DNA from: Hyphomicrobiales bacterium
GTDB lineage: Bacteria; Pseudomonadota; Alphaproteobacteria; Rhizobiales; Rhizobiaceae
Length of the DNA stretch: 34,084 nt
Assembly: GCA_900472295.1 (NCBI GenBank)
Contig: UCIA01000027.1
Span: 70,506 to 104,589 of the forward strand
Direction: 5' to 3'
Every line of letters begins with the position of its first letter. Position 1 is the first letter of the stretch. Below are positions 15,901 through 23,670 of this stretch, piece after piece. The position numbers were made by a program, and so were the translations under genes. Under the pieces are notes generated by a model that did no database searches, was not told the DNA's origin, and saw only the letters and a list, made by a program, of their open reading frames with translations.

Positions 15901-16050
15901 CTTCTGGCCCATGCGCATCAGGCCGAGCCCGCCGGCAATGATGATCAGGCCGAACAGGAAGCGCGCTATCGAGGGATGACCGATGGCCCAGCGCGACAGA
16001 TTGAAGGGCCGCTTTTCATTGCCGTTGTCGCTGTTGTCGGTCGTGGTCAT
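12901..16050 (-). CDS. RND (HAE1/AcrB-type) efflux pump, inner-membrane subunit
   Basis: The 1049-residue protein has the RND layout: a cytosolic tail, TM1 (ARFLFGLIIIAGGLGLM), a large periplasmic domain, TM2-6, TM7, a second periplasmic domain, then TM8-12. The proton-relay Asp pair in TM4 is D415-D416 within GLLVDDAMIVVE, as in AcrB. It belongs to the drug-exporting HAE1 branch and should form a trimer coupling proton entry to export. The adaptor gene is upstream with a 233-base gap; no TolC-type outer-membrane gene is present, so a shared one is presumably used. The start at 16050 (MTTTDNSDN) is preferred over an ATG at 16095; neither has a strong ribosome-binding site. Drug specificity cannot be inferred. 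Confidence 0.93.
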   Translation of the reverse strand: MTTTDNSDNGNEKRPFNLSRWAIGHPSIARFLFGLIIIAGGLGLMRMGQKEDPDFTFRVMVVQAIWPGSSIQEMEDQVVNKIERKLQETPHLDFVRSYTRAGSAIITVQIKGDTDAEEVKDAFYQVRKKVADISGDLPQGLLGPYFNDEFGDTFITLHSISGDGYSYPELKKFATQARDMLLTTPGVEKAVIIGDQPEKLYIDVSSKALAERGLTLTDLQSAIKGQNNVDPAGSVDTGLRSVRISVEGDVTKAADIRELRLRAGGQVTRLGDIATVTSGLEDPYQRKYRFNGHESVQLGVVMAKGFNVRDVGTDVEATYKRFEEALPYGVAVDQVSNQPEVVKDAVNEFMEALGEALLIVLGVSLLSIGWRSGLVIAIAIPLVLAATFAIMYELGIDLQRISLGALIIALGLLVDDAMIVVEMMERKLEEGMVKIEAASFAYSSTAFPMLSGTLITIAGFIPVGFAASTAGEYVRTLFYVVGIALVVSWFVAVYFTPWLGYMILKQRKHAGNHHDAFDTGFYRRLRATVGWAVRHRIIVLAMTLVTFASSLWAFQFIPQNFFPQSSRPEILVDLWLPEGTSIKEVETQAKALESRMMDDTDKRFIATYIGEGAPRFFLPLDQQLRNPNYAQLLVMANDEPARERLILKLRSILAQDFPSIRSKVDRLFLGPPTGWPVQMRVMGPDRQEVRRIADQVKAKFAENPLLGAIHDDWLEPVPAMKLVIDQDRARALGVTSQRIRQMLQASMSGAPLDDFRDGEETVSIVAREPDASRSLLSSVDSVYIPTDFGGFVPLSQVAKVVPVLEQGVEWRRDRLPTISVRATLPDGVQSNDVVTKLYNDMQGMRAGLAPGYKIEIQGGAEDSAESQASIAAKAPVMLAVIVVLLMIQLQHFGKAMLVLATGPLGIIGAAAALLISGAPFGFVAILGVIALLGIIMRNSIILVDQIDQDIARGMDRSEAIIGSAVRRFRPIVLTAMTAVLALIPISRAVFWGPLAYAMMGGILVATVLTILVLPAAYALFFGREPKKAKEPVGEALQDNDRPTIALAAE

Positions 16051-16121
16051 CGGCGTCAGCCCAATTCGTTGATCGTGCGCGCACGCGCTTTGCATGCGGC
16101 TTCAGAATTTCCGTTGCTGGC

Positions 16122-16235
16122 TTCCGGGCGGCGAGGCTTTCCGAGCGGAGAGACACTCATCGCGGTGGGACGCGTCGATCGATGCGGGGGAACTCGACCT
16201 TGGCGTCTCGACCATCGGGCACTCGCCGCCCGGAA
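16122..16235. repeat. 14-bp perfect inverted repeat between the adaptor and pump genes
   Basis: TTCCGGGCGGCGAG (16122-16135) and CTCGCCGCCCGGAA (16222-16235) are exact complements 86 bases apart. The adaptor-pump gap (16051-16283) is long for an RND operon. The arms could fold in the mRNA and tune pump expression, or mark a small inserted repeat. Nothing coding is seen in this gap. Confidence 0.55.
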
Positions 16236-16283
16236 ACCCTGAATTGCTTGGCCAACCCTCAGGCCGGCTTCATGCGCCTACCG

Positions 16284-17423
16284 TCAGCGCAGAGCCTTTG
16301 CGGCATCGTCTTCCGCAGATGCTGCCTGCACCGCATCGCCGGCCAGCTTGACCTTCAGATTTTCGGTCATGAACTGGGTGCCGGCGGCAACGACGACATC
16401 ACCAGGCTTCAGCCCGTCGGCGACACTGACGCCGTCAGCGGTGAAGGCGGCGACCTTGACCGGGCGTTCGTGCACAGTCTCGCCGGCGCGGTCGACGGTC
16501 CACACAATCTTGCGGCCATCCTTTTCCGCCAGCGCGCTGAGCGGGATCGACACCATCTCCTGCTTCTTGGCCACCGAGGCCTCGATGTTGGCGGTCATGC
16601 CGAGCAGCACGCGCGGATCGTCGGGCAGCGAGACGCGGACGGCAAAGGTGCGCGACTGCTGATCGGCGCTGCCGGCGACCTCACGCACCTTGCCGGAGAG
16701 CGCCAGCGCGTCGTCGGACCAGAAGCTCGCCTTGACCTCCTTGCCCGGCTTGAAGGCGGCGATATCCATTTCGGGAACCGCGATCAGCACTTCCTTTTCG
16801 CCGTCGACGGCGACCGTCATGACCGGGGTTCCGGCGCCGACGACCTGGCCGACATCGGCGCTGACTGAAGTGACGATGCCATTCTCGCTCGCCTTGAGAT
16901 CGGTATAGACGACCTGATTCTGCGCCTGTGAAAGCGTCGAGCGGGCGGCGTCGCGGCTCGCCACGGCCTGGTTGTAGCTCAACGTCGCCTGTTCGAGCTG
17001 CGACTTGGAGGTGAAGTTCTTGGCAAAGAGCTGCTCGGCGCGCTTGCGGGACAGATCGACGGTCTCGACCTGCCGCTCGGCCGCATCGAGGCTGGCCTTG
17101 GCGCTCTTGACCGACAGCTCATAGTCGGTGGGATCGATGCGGGCGAGCACATCGCCCGATGTCACATGCTGGCCGATGTCGACAAGGCGCTGGGTGACCT
17201 TGCCGGAGATGCGAAAGCCGAGGTTCATTTCGGTGCGGGCGCGCACCGAGCCGGAATAGGCGAGTTCGCGGCTGTTCTCGGCCTGGCCGATCTCGACCAC
17301 CTTGACCGGGCGGATGACGTCCTGGACTTCGGCCTTTTCCTGGCTGCAGCCGGCGAGCCCGAGCGTGGCAAAGATCAGGCCGGCAACCGGCAGCCTGCGG
17401 AGGATGGAACTGGACAAAGACAC
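16284..17423 (-). CDS. RND periplasmic adaptor (membrane fusion protein), lipoprotein
   Basis: The 379-residue protein has a lipoprotein signal (LPVAGLIFATLGLAGC, lipid attachment at Cys26), then the HlyD/AcrA-type order: beta-barrel start (VRARTEMNLGFRISGKV), lipoyl half-domain with VSGDVLARIDPTDYELSV-like sequence, an alpha-helical hairpin (about 90-165, AEQLFAKNFTSKSQLEQATLSYNQA), a second lipoyl half, and beta-barrel and membrane-proximal domains. It bridges the inner-membrane pump and an outer-membrane channel. It lies between the tetR gene (gap 55 bases) and the pump gene, all on the minus strand, so the three probably form one autoregulated operon. Confidence 0.93.
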   Translation of the reverse strand: MSLSSSILRRLPVAGLIFATLGLAGCSQEKAEVQDVIRPVKVVEIGQAENSRELAYSGSVRARTEMNLGFRISGKVTQRLVDIGQHVTSGDVLARIDPTDYELSVKSAKASLDAAERQVETVDLSRKRAEQLFAKNFTSKSQLEQATLSYNQAVASRDAARSTLSQAQNQVVYTDLKASENGIVTSVSADVGQVVGAGTPVMTVAVDGEKEVLIAVPEMDIAAFKPGKEVKASFWSDDALALSGKVREVAGSADQQSRTFAVRVSLPDDPRVLLGMTANIEASVAKKQEMVSIPLSALAEKDGRKIVWTVDRAGETVHERPVKVAAFTADGVSVADGLKPGDVVVAAGTQFMTENLKVKLAGDAVQAASAEDDAAKALR

Positions 17424-17478
17424 TTTCGTACTCCCGACTGGAGATGAACGGTCGACACTGGCGCCCGGCGGGCGGCAG

Positions 17479-18087
17479 CTATTTCTTCAAGGCTTTGATC
17501 GCGAAATCGATGAGCTCGTCGGGCATCGCCCGGTTGGTCTTGGCAAGGCACTGCGCCACCATTTGCGGGTGGCACAGAATGACGGTGGCGGCGCCGAAGC
17601 AGCGCGATGCGATGACCGGATCCTGGTCGGCAAACTCGCCGGCTTCGATGCCCTCGCGGATCACCTCGGCAAACAGGTCGTGGATGCTGTCGACATGCTT
17701 GTCGATGACGCCCCAGTCACGCTCGAGCGCGACGATGACCATCTCGTGGACCTTCTGGTCGTCGAGCATGACTTCCAGCGTCATCTTGTACTGCGCGTGC
17801 ACGTAGCGGCGCAGGCGCTCCTCGGCGCTGATCGGCAGGTGGCAGATCGCGTAAGCCATATTGTAGCTGGCGAGGAGCATGCGGCCACAGACGGCCTGGT
17901 GGATTTCGACCTTGGAGGCGAAGAAACGGTAGATGTTGGCCGGCGACATGCCGAGCTCGCGGGCGATGTCGGCAACATTGGTCTTGCCGTAACCATAGTG
18001 GCGGAACAGGCGCTCGGCACAATCGAGAATGCGGGTGACATTCTCCTGGCGGGTGGCGTCGGCCATGATGCTGGCGGCTTCGGACAT
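17479..18087 (-). CDS. TetR/AcrR family regulator of the RND efflux operon
   Basis: The 202-residue protein has a TetR DNA-binding domain at about 12-65 (ILDCAERLFRHYGYGKTNVADIARELGMS, helix-turn-helix, then PANIYRFFASKVEI). The C-terminal domain should bind a pump substrate. It is the first gene of the putative tetR-adaptor-pump operon. The promoter and an inverted repeat directly upstream (18100-18159) suggest autorepression of the whole operon. ATG 18087 is the likely start; an in-frame ATG at 18066 is an alternative. Confidence 0.9.
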   Translation of the reverse strand: MSEAASIMADATRQENVTRILDCAERLFRHYGYGKTNVADIARELGMSPANIYRFFASKVEIHQAVCGRMLLASYNMAYAICHLPISAEERLRRYVHAQYKMTLEVMLDDQKVHEMVIVALERDWGVIDKHVDSIHDLFAEVIREGIEAGEFADQDPVIASRCFGAATVILCHPQMVAQCLAKTNRAMPDELIDFAIKALKK

Positions 18088-18099
18088 AGGTCTCTGTCA

Positions 18100-18139
18100 A
18101 TTTATGAGTGACGATTTTCAACTTTCGTCAGTCGTAAAT
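18100..18139. promoter_or_regulatory. Inverted repeat, likely operator of the efflux TetR
   Basis: ATTTATGAGTGACGA (18100-18114) and TCGTCAGTCGTAAAT (18125-18139) are complementary at 13 of 15 positions, separated by 10 bases. The repeat covers the -10 box of the promoter at 18131-18159 and reaches to within 13 bases of the tetR start. Position and symmetry are as expected for autorepression. Confidence 0.6.
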
Positions 18140-18159
18140 CGAAAAGAATGGGCTGTCAA
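18131..18159 (-). promoter_or_regulatory. Promoter of the tetR-RND operon
   Basis: On the minus strand TTGACA (18159-18154) is followed after 17 bases by TACGAC (18136-18131). The -35 matches the consensus exactly and the -10 lies in the inverted repeat. Confidence 0.55.
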
Positions 18160-18249
18160 CACGGAATCGATGTACGCGTATAATTGGTGACAGATGATGA
18201 CAGTTGCGGGCGGCGGAGTTCCGTCACACAGAAGGTTGGCGACCCCTGT

Positions 18250-18480
18250 CCCGTCGTCATCCTAGGGCGAAGCAAGGAGCGAAGCGACGCGCGCAGACCC
18301 TAGGATCCATGCCGCGACGCATGTCAAATAATGCATCGGTGTCAATAAGTTACGCCAATCCTCCCAACGTTCGCCGTCGGTTGTTCTCGACCGTCGGCGC
18401 GTGGCCGCGAGGTCACGGCATGGATCCTAGGGTTTCCGCAACGTTGCTTCGCGACTGCTCCACCCTAGGATGACGAAGTC
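18250..18480. repeat. Palindromic intergenic element of CCTAGGATCC type
   Basis: Two imperfect arms, about 18250-18315 and 18415-18480, are inverted copies sharing GTCATCCTAGGG at the outer ends and CCCTAGGATCCATGCCG at the inner ends. About 100 bases of unrelated sequence lie between. It fills most of the 447-base gene-free stretch 18088-18534 between the efflux tetR promoter and the end of the acyl-CoA synthetase gene. No gene is seen there. It fits a dispersed non-autonomous repeat; no transposase is present. Confidence 0.75.
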
Positions 18481-18534
18481 GCGGAGGCCCGCGACAAATT
18501 GTCGAGGTCGCAGCAAGAGTGCCAATGCCGCCGC

Positions 18535-20175
18535 CTAAGCCCCCTTTGCCATCTCGCGCAGCCGGAACTTCTGGATCTTCCCCGTCGACGTCTTCGGGAT
18601 TTCCGCAAAAATCACCGCCTTCGGCACCTTGAAGCGGGCGAGCAGCGCGCGGCAGTGGTCGATGATCTCCGCCTCGCTCGCCGCCTTGCCGGGCTTGAGC
18701 TCGACATAGGCGACCGGCACCTCGCCCCATTTGTCGTCGGCCCGCGCCACCACGCCACAGGACGCCACCGAAGGATGCTTGTAGAGCGCGTCCTCGACCT
18801 CGATCGACGAAATGTTCTCGCCGCCGGAGATGATGATGTCCTTGGAGCGATCCTTGAGCTGGATGTAGCCGTCGGGATGCATGACGCCAAGGTCGCCGGA
18901 GTGGAACCAGCCGCCGGCAAAGGCCTCGTCGCTGGCTTTGCGATTTTTCAGATAGCCCTTCATGACGATGTTGCCGCGGAACATGACCTCGCCGATGGTC
19001 TCGCCATCCGCCGGCGTCTTTTGCATCGTCTCGGGGTCCATCACCGTCAGGCCTTCGAGGGAAGCATAGCGCACGCCTTGCCGTGCCTTTTTGGCGCTGC
19101 GCTCGCCCTTGTCGAGATCGTCCCAGGCGCCGTGCCATTCGTTGACGACTGCCGGACCATAGGTCTCGGTCAGGCCATAGAGATGGGTGACGGCAAAGCC
19201 GGCATCGGCCATGCCCGACAGCACGGCTTCGGGCGGGGGTGCGGCGGCGGTGTTGAAGGTCACCGTCTGCGGGAAATGGCGCTTGTCCTCATCCCTGGCG
19301 TTGATCAGCACCGACATGACGACCGGCGCGCCACAGAGATGTGTGACGCCATGGTCGGCGATGGCTTCATAGATCGGCTTCGGCCGCACCCAGCGCAGGC
19401 AGACATGGGTGCCGGCCTGGACGGCCATCGTCCACGGAAAGCACCAGCCATTGCAGTGGAACATCGGCAGCGTCCAGAGATAGACGGCGTGCTTGGCCAT
19501 GCCGGCATGGATGGTGTTGGTGTAGGCCATCAGGGCGGCACCGCGATGATGGTAGACGACGCCCTTCGGATTGCCCGTCGTACCCGAGGTGTAGTTGAGC
19601 GAGATGGCGTCCCATTCGTCGTCGGGCATCGACCAGGCATAGTCCGCTTCGCCGCCGGCGACGAAATCCTCATAGTCGATCGTGCCGATGCGCTCGCCCT
19701 TCGGGTATGGCGCATCGGCGGCATAGTCGGGGTCGTCATAGTCGATGACCAGCGGCATGACCTTGGCCTGCGCCAGCGCCTGTTTGACGACTGCGGCGAA
19801 TTCGCGGTCGACGATCAGCACCTTGGTTTCGGCATGGTCGAGCTGGAAGGCGATGACGGCCGCGTCGAGGCGGGTGTTGAGCGAATGCAGCACCGCCTTG
19901 GTCATCGGCACGCCGAAATGCGCCTCCAGCATCGGCGGCGTGTTGGAGAGCATCACCGTGACGGTATCGCCCTTGCCGACGCCATGTTTGGAGAGCGCCG
20001 AGGCGAGCTTCAGCGAGCGCCGCCAGAAGGTGCGGTAGGTGACGCGCTGGTTGCCATGGATAATGGCGAGATGGTCGGGATAGGTGCTTGCAGCCCGCTC
20101 CAGATAGGTGAGCGGCGTCAGCGGCTGGTGGTTGGCCGCGTTCTTGTCGAGATCCTGTTCGTAAGGATTGCCCAT
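18535..20175 (-). CDS. Acyl-CoA synthetase (AMP-forming), DmdB-like
   Basis: The 546-residue protein belongs to the ANL superfamily. It has the P-loop-like YTSGTTGNPKG (about 191-201), LYGLTETYGP (about 320-330), the hinge and Asp region GDLGVMHPDGYIQLKDRSKDIIISGGENIS, and the catalytic lysine near the C-terminus in GKIQKFRLRE. It converts a carboxylate to its CoA thioester via an acyl-adenylate. Overall it resembles the medium-chain / 3-(methylthio)propionate-CoA ligase (DmdB) group, which is broad in specificity. The ATG at 20175 has GAGGGCGG just upstream. It is divergent from the SorC-type regulator gene. Fatty or branched acid activation is the conservative call; a methylthio-acid substrate is only a possibility. 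Confidence 0.88.
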   Translation of the reverse strand: MGNPYEQDLDKNAANHQPLTPLTYLERAASTYPDHLAIIHGNQRVTYRTFWRRSLKLASALSKHGVGKGDTVTVMLSNTPPMLEAHFGVPMTKAVLHSLNTRLDAAVIAFQLDHAETKVLIVDREFAAVVKQALAQAKVMPLVIDYDDPDYAADAPYPKGERIGTIDYEDFVAGGEADYAWSMPDDEWDAISLNYTSGTTGNPKGVVYHHRGAALMAYTNTIHAGMAKHAVYLWTLPMFHCNGWCFPWTMAVQAGTHVCLRWVRPKPIYEAIADHGVTHLCGAPVVMSVLINARDEDKRHFPQTVTFNTAAAPPPEAVLSGMADAGFAVTHLYGLTETYGPAVVNEWHGAWDDLDKGERSAKKARQGVRYASLEGLTVMDPETMQKTPADGETIGEVMFRGNIVMKGYLKNRKASDEAFAGGWFHSGDLGVMHPDGYIQLKDRSKDIIISGGENISSIEVEDALYKHPSVASCGVVARADDKWGEVPVAYVELKPGKAASEAEIIDHCRALLARFKVPKAVIFAEIPKTSTGKIQKFRLREMAKGA

Positions 20176-20306
20176 TCCGCCCTCGCCTTGCTTCCTGATT
20201 GGAGTCTTCTAACCACAGGCTCCAAGCCACGTCACCACTCTTGCCTGTCGCACACCTCGCTCGGCTTCGCCTTGAAGCCGATCAATACGATCGCACCTGG
20301 CTCGGT

Positions 20307-20334
20307 TTGACTTTTGTCGAGAGCCGTGAATAAT
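20307..20334 (+). promoter_or_regulatory. Probable promoter of the sorC-type regulator gene
   Basis: TTGACT (20307-20312) is followed after 16 bases by AATAAT (20329-20334), placing the start of transcription about a dozen bases before the ATG at 20353. GGCTC and GAGCC (20300-20304, 20321-20325) flank the -35 as a small inverted repeat. Confidence 0.5.
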
Positions 20335-20352
20335 GTCAGCCGAGGAGACGGC

Positions 20353-21312
20353 ATGACGATCCGACCGGCAGAACAGCTCATCCACAAGGCCGCCTGGCTC
20401 TATTATGCCCATGGCCTGCGCCAGGACCAGGTCGCCAGCCAGCTTAACATCTCCCGTGCTTCGGTCGCCATGTATTTGCGCAAGGCGCGCGAGACCGGCA
20501 TCGTCAACATCTCGACCTCGACGCAGCTGTTCACCGACGATGTGCTGGCGCGCCAGCTCGAGGATGCGCTCAAGCTCGACGCAGTATGGATCGCGCCCGA
20601 GAATGACTATGTCCTCGATCCGTCGACCGACATTGCGGTGCTGGCGGCGAGTGTCTTTCTCGAACTGGTCAAGAAGGGCGACCGCATCGGCGTCGCCTGG
20701 GGCCGCACCGTCTACACCATTGCCGACGTCATGTCCTATGCCGATTTGCAGGACGTCACCGTGGTGCAACTCTGCGGAAATCTCGGCGCCCCCTATTCCT
20801 ACCGCCCCGACCAGTGCACGATGGAGATCGCCCGGCGGCTCAACGCCAAGGGCCTCAACTTCTACGCGCCGCTGGTGCTGACGACGGAATTGCTGGCGCA
20901 TGGGCTGCGCGCGGAACCGGTGATCCGTGAACAATTGGCCGATATCGCCAACTGCGATCTGGCGCTCTATTCGGTCGGCACCGTCGATGCCGACAGCCAT
21001 GTCGTCAAATGCGGCGCGCTGAGCCCCGGCGAGATGGCGCTGTTGCGCGTGGCGGGCGCCGCCGGCGTCGTCGCCGGCCAGATCATCGATGCCACCGGCA
21101 AGGCGCTCGACTGCAGCTACAACCGCCGCGTCATCTCAGCCTCGCTGTCGTCGCTGCGGCAGATCGACAAGCGCCTGATGGTGGTGCAGGAGGACAGCAA
21201 ATTCGAACCGCTGCTCGCCGCGCTTGCTGGCGGGCTCTGCACGCATCTGGTGGTCGGCGCCAGCATGGCGCGGCGACTGCTCGACCATGCGGGAGCGCAA
21301 AAGGCTTCCTGA
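20353..21312 (+). CDS. SorC/DeoR-family sugar-binding transcriptional regulator
   Basis: The 319-residue protein has an N-terminal helix-turn-helix (KAAWLYYAHGLRQDQVASQLNISRASVAMYLRKAR, about 11-46) and a long C-terminal SorC-type phosphosugar-sensing domain (about 60-315), with GVAWGRTVY, TVVQLCGNLG and HLVVGASMARRLL. Such proteins (SorC, DeoR of Bacillus, EryD) respond to phosphorylated sugars. The start at 20353 is chosen because GAGGAGA precedes it; a frame extension to 20314 lacks an RBS. The aldolase-dehydrogenase gene begins 93 bases downstream on the same strand, making it the likely target and perhaps the same transcript. Confidence 0.88.
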   Translation: MTIRPAEQLIHKAAWLYYAHGLRQDQVASQLNISRASVAMYLRKARETGIVNISTSTQLFTDDVLARQLEDALKLDAVWIAPENDYVLDPSTDIAVLAASVFLELVKKGDRIGVAWGRTVYTIADVMSYADLQDVTVVQLCGNLGAPYSYRPDQCTMEIARRLNAKGLNFYAPLVLTTELLAHGLRAEPVIREQLADIANCDLALYSVGTVDADSHVVKCGALSPGEMALLRVAGAAGVVAGQIIDATGKALDCSYNRRVISASLSSLRQIDKRLMVVQEDSKFEPLLAALAGGLCTHLVVGASMARRLLDHAGAQKAS

Positions 21313-21405
21313 CCAACCAAATCCATTCAGTCGGCGCATTGTCATCAAGGCGTCGCGGCATTCCTGTTCACACCAACACAACAAACACAAAGCGGACGAA
21401 GCGAC

Positions 21406-23460
21406 ATGAAGAACCTTTGGAATGATGGCGACGCGGAGAAGCTGGTTGCCGACTATGCGAAAAAGGGCGTGGCCCGCGACCTGGCGCTGCGCGTCTACAC
21501 GACCCGGCTGCTCGGCGGCGAGCCGCGCCTCGTCCTGCATGGCGGCGGCAACACCTCCTGCAAGACCAAGGCGACCGACCTCGTTGGCGACGAATGGGAT
21601 GTGCTGTGCGTCAAGGGCAGCGGTTGGGACATGAGCGTCATCGAGCCGCAAGGCCTGCCGGCGGTGAAGATGGGCCCGCTGCTCAAGGCACGCGCGCTGG
21701 CCAGCCTCGCCGACGAAGACATGGTGGCGCTGCAGCGGGCGAACCTGATCGACCCCGCCTCCCCCAACCCGTCTGTGGAGACACTGCTGCACGCTTTCCT
21801 GCCGCATAAATTTGTCGACCACACGCATTCGACGGCGATCCTGGCCATCGTCGACCAGGCGGACAGCAAGCCGCTGATCAAGACCGTGTTCGGCGACAAG
21901 ATGGGTTATGTCCCCTACATCAAGCCGGGCTTCGACCTCGCCAAGGTGGCGGCCGATGTCTACGACGCCGACCCCAGCGTCGAAGGCCTGATCCTCGACA
22001 AGCATGGCATCTTCACTTTCGGCGACGATGCCAAGCAGGCTTACGACCGCATGATCCATTATGTGAACGTCGCCGAGGATTATGTGGCGAAGCACGGCAA
22101 GCCGCAGCCGGCCAAGGCAGCGCTGCCGGCGAAGCTGGCGACACCAGCCTCCATCGCGCCGGCGCTGCGTGGCGCGGTTGCGGTATCGCGCGGCGAAGGC
22201 CGCTTCGACCGCATGATCAGCGACTTCCGCACCTCGGATGCGATCGTCGACTTCATCAACTCGTCCAAGATTGCCGACTATGCCGGACGCGGCGTGTCGA
22301 CGCCCGATTTGTCGATCCGCATCAAGACCGGCCCGATGGCGGTGCCGGCGCCGGACTCCGACAAGGCCGGCGACTACAAGGCCGTCATCAAGAGCCATGT
22401 CGACACCTTCGCCAACGACTACCGCGCCTATTTCGAAACCAATGATGCGCTGGACGACGTCAAGCGCACCATGCTCGACCCGATGCCGCGGCTGACGCTG
22501 GTGCCCGGCCTCGGCATGTTCGGCCATGGCCGCACGCTGAAGGATGCGAAGATCGCGTCGGATGTCGGTGAGATGTGGATTGAGGCGGTGCGCGGCGCCG
22601 AAGCCGTCGGCAGCTTCCATCCGCTGTCCAAGGCCGACCTCTTCCCGCTCGAATACTGGTCGCTGGAGCAGGCCAAGCTCGCCTCCAACAAGCCGAAGCC
22701 GCTGACCGGCCAGGTGGTGCTGGTCACCGGCGGCGCCGGCGCCATTGGCGCGGCAACGGCAAAACTGTTCGCCGCCAATGGCGCGCATGCGGTTGTCGTC
22801 GATCTCGACGCGGCCAAGGCCGCGGAGGCGGCGAAGGCGGCCGGCAACAATTCGATCGGCGTCGGCGCCGACATCACCAATCCCGCCGAATTGCGCGCCG
22901 CGTTCGACAAGGCTGTTGCCGTCTATGGCGGCGTCGACATTCTGGTCTCCAATGCCGGCGCTGCCTGGGAGGGCCGCATCGGCGAACTCGACGACGCGCT
23001 GCTGCGCAAGAGCTTCGAGCTCAACTTTTTCGCCCATCAGTCGGCGGCGCAGAACGCGGTGCGCATCATGCTGGAGCAAGGCACCGGCGGCGTGCTGCTG
23101 TTCAACACCTCAAAGCAGGCGATCAATCCCGGCCCGAAATTCGGCGCCTACGGCATCCCGAAGGCAGCGACGCTGTTCCTGTCCCGGCAGTATGCGCTGG
23201 ACTACGGCGCCTATGGCATCCGCTCCAACGCGGTCAACGCCGACCGCATCCGCTCCGGCCTGTTGACCGACGCCATGATCGCCAACCGCTCCGGCGCGCG
23301 TGGCGTGTCGGAGAAAGAGTACATGTCCGGCAATCTGCTGGGGCAGGAAGTGACGGCCGACGACGTGGCGCAGGCCTTCCTCCACCAGGCGCTGGCCGAA
23401 CGCACAACCGCCGATGTGACGACAGTCGACGGCGGCAACATCGCGGCGGCGCTGCGCTGA
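21406..23460 (+). CDS. Bifunctional class II aldolase / short-chain dehydrogenase (RhaD-fusion-like)
   Basis: This 684-residue fusion has a class II aldolase/adducin domain at about 1-420, with zinc-ligand candidates His139 and His141 (DHTHST) and His200 (LDKHG). An SDR domain follows at about 430-684, with VLVTGGAGAIG (438-448), SNAG, and the catalytic pair Tyr582/Lys586 (YGIPK). Rhizobial RhaD proteins of this architecture split rhamnulose-1-phosphate into dihydroxyacetone phosphate and lactaldehyde, then oxidise the aldehyde. No rhamnose isomerase, kinase or transporter is adjacent here, so the substrate may be another 1-phospho-ketose; 5-methylthioribulose-1-phosphate, made by the mtnK/mtnA products 6 kb away, is a testable idea. 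The SorC-type gene upstream suggests sugar-phosphate induction. The RBS before ATG 21406 is weak (GGACGAAG). Confidence 0.85.
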   Translation: MKNLWNDGDAEKLVADYAKKGVARDLALRVYTTRLLGGEPRLVLHGGGNTSCKTKATDLVGDEWDVLCVKGSGWDMSVIEPQGLPAVKMGPLLKARALASLADEDMVALQRANLIDPASPNPSVETLLHAFLPHKFVDHTHSTAILAIVDQADSKPLIKTVFGDKMGYVPYIKPGFDLAKVAADVYDADPSVEGLILDKHGIFTFGDDAKQAYDRMIHYVNVAEDYVAKHGKPQPAKAALPAKLATPASIAPALRGAVAVSRGEGRFDRMISDFRTSDAIVDFINSSKIADYAGRGVSTPDLSIRIKTGPMAVPAPDSDKAGDYKAVIKSHVDTFANDYRAYFETNDALDDVKRTMLDPMPRLTLVPGLGMFGHGRTLKDAKIASDVGEMWIEAVRGAEAVGSFHPLSKADLFPLEYWSLEQAKLASNKPKPLTGQVVLVTGGAGAIGAATAKLFAANGAHAVVVDLDAAKAAEAAKAAGNNSIGVGADITNPAELRAAFDKAVAVYGGVDILVSNAGAAWEGRIGELDDALLRKSFELNFFAHQSAAQNAVRIMLEQGTGGVLLFNTSKQAINPGPKFGAYGIPKAATLFLSRQYALDYGAYGIRSNAVNADRIRSGLLTDAMIANRSGARGVSEKEYMSGNLLGQEVTADDVAQAFLHQALAERTTADVTTVDGGNIAAALR

Positions 23461-23470
23461 ACACAGAACT

Positions 23471-23501
23471 GGAGCGGTTCACCAAAACGGCGAACCGCTC
23501 C
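23471..23501 (+). terminator. Hairpin after the aldolase-dehydrogenase gene
   Basis: GGAGCGGTTC (23471-23480) pairs perfectly with GAACCGCTCC (23492-23501) around an 11-base loop, 11 bases after the stop codon. It lacks a T-run, so termination may be rho-assisted; the hairpin also looks like a common rhizobial intergenic repeat. Confidence 0.5.
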
Positions 23502-23670
23502 ACCCCCGGTCTCGACTGACTCCAGACTGAAACCGCTTTCGCACCTCGTGCTGAAAAACTGCTCGATCCGGTCAAAATCCCACTCCAATCCTTTGTCTAT
23601 TGCTCGACCAGTTTAGGGAGCGCCATGTTTCGCATGCGAGCTCCAATCCTGATCCTTGGTGGAGTTGTCT

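Noticed and set aside
21136..23079. 647-codon open frame on the minus strand across the aldolase-dehydrogenase gene
   Set aside because: It is a third-position GC shadow; composition is unlike a protein and both domains of the fusion are intact on the plus strand.
21406..23460. Assigning the aldolase-dehydrogenase fusion as rhaD
   Set aside because: The architecture matches rhizobial RhaD, but no other rhamnose gene is nearby, so the symbol is withheld.
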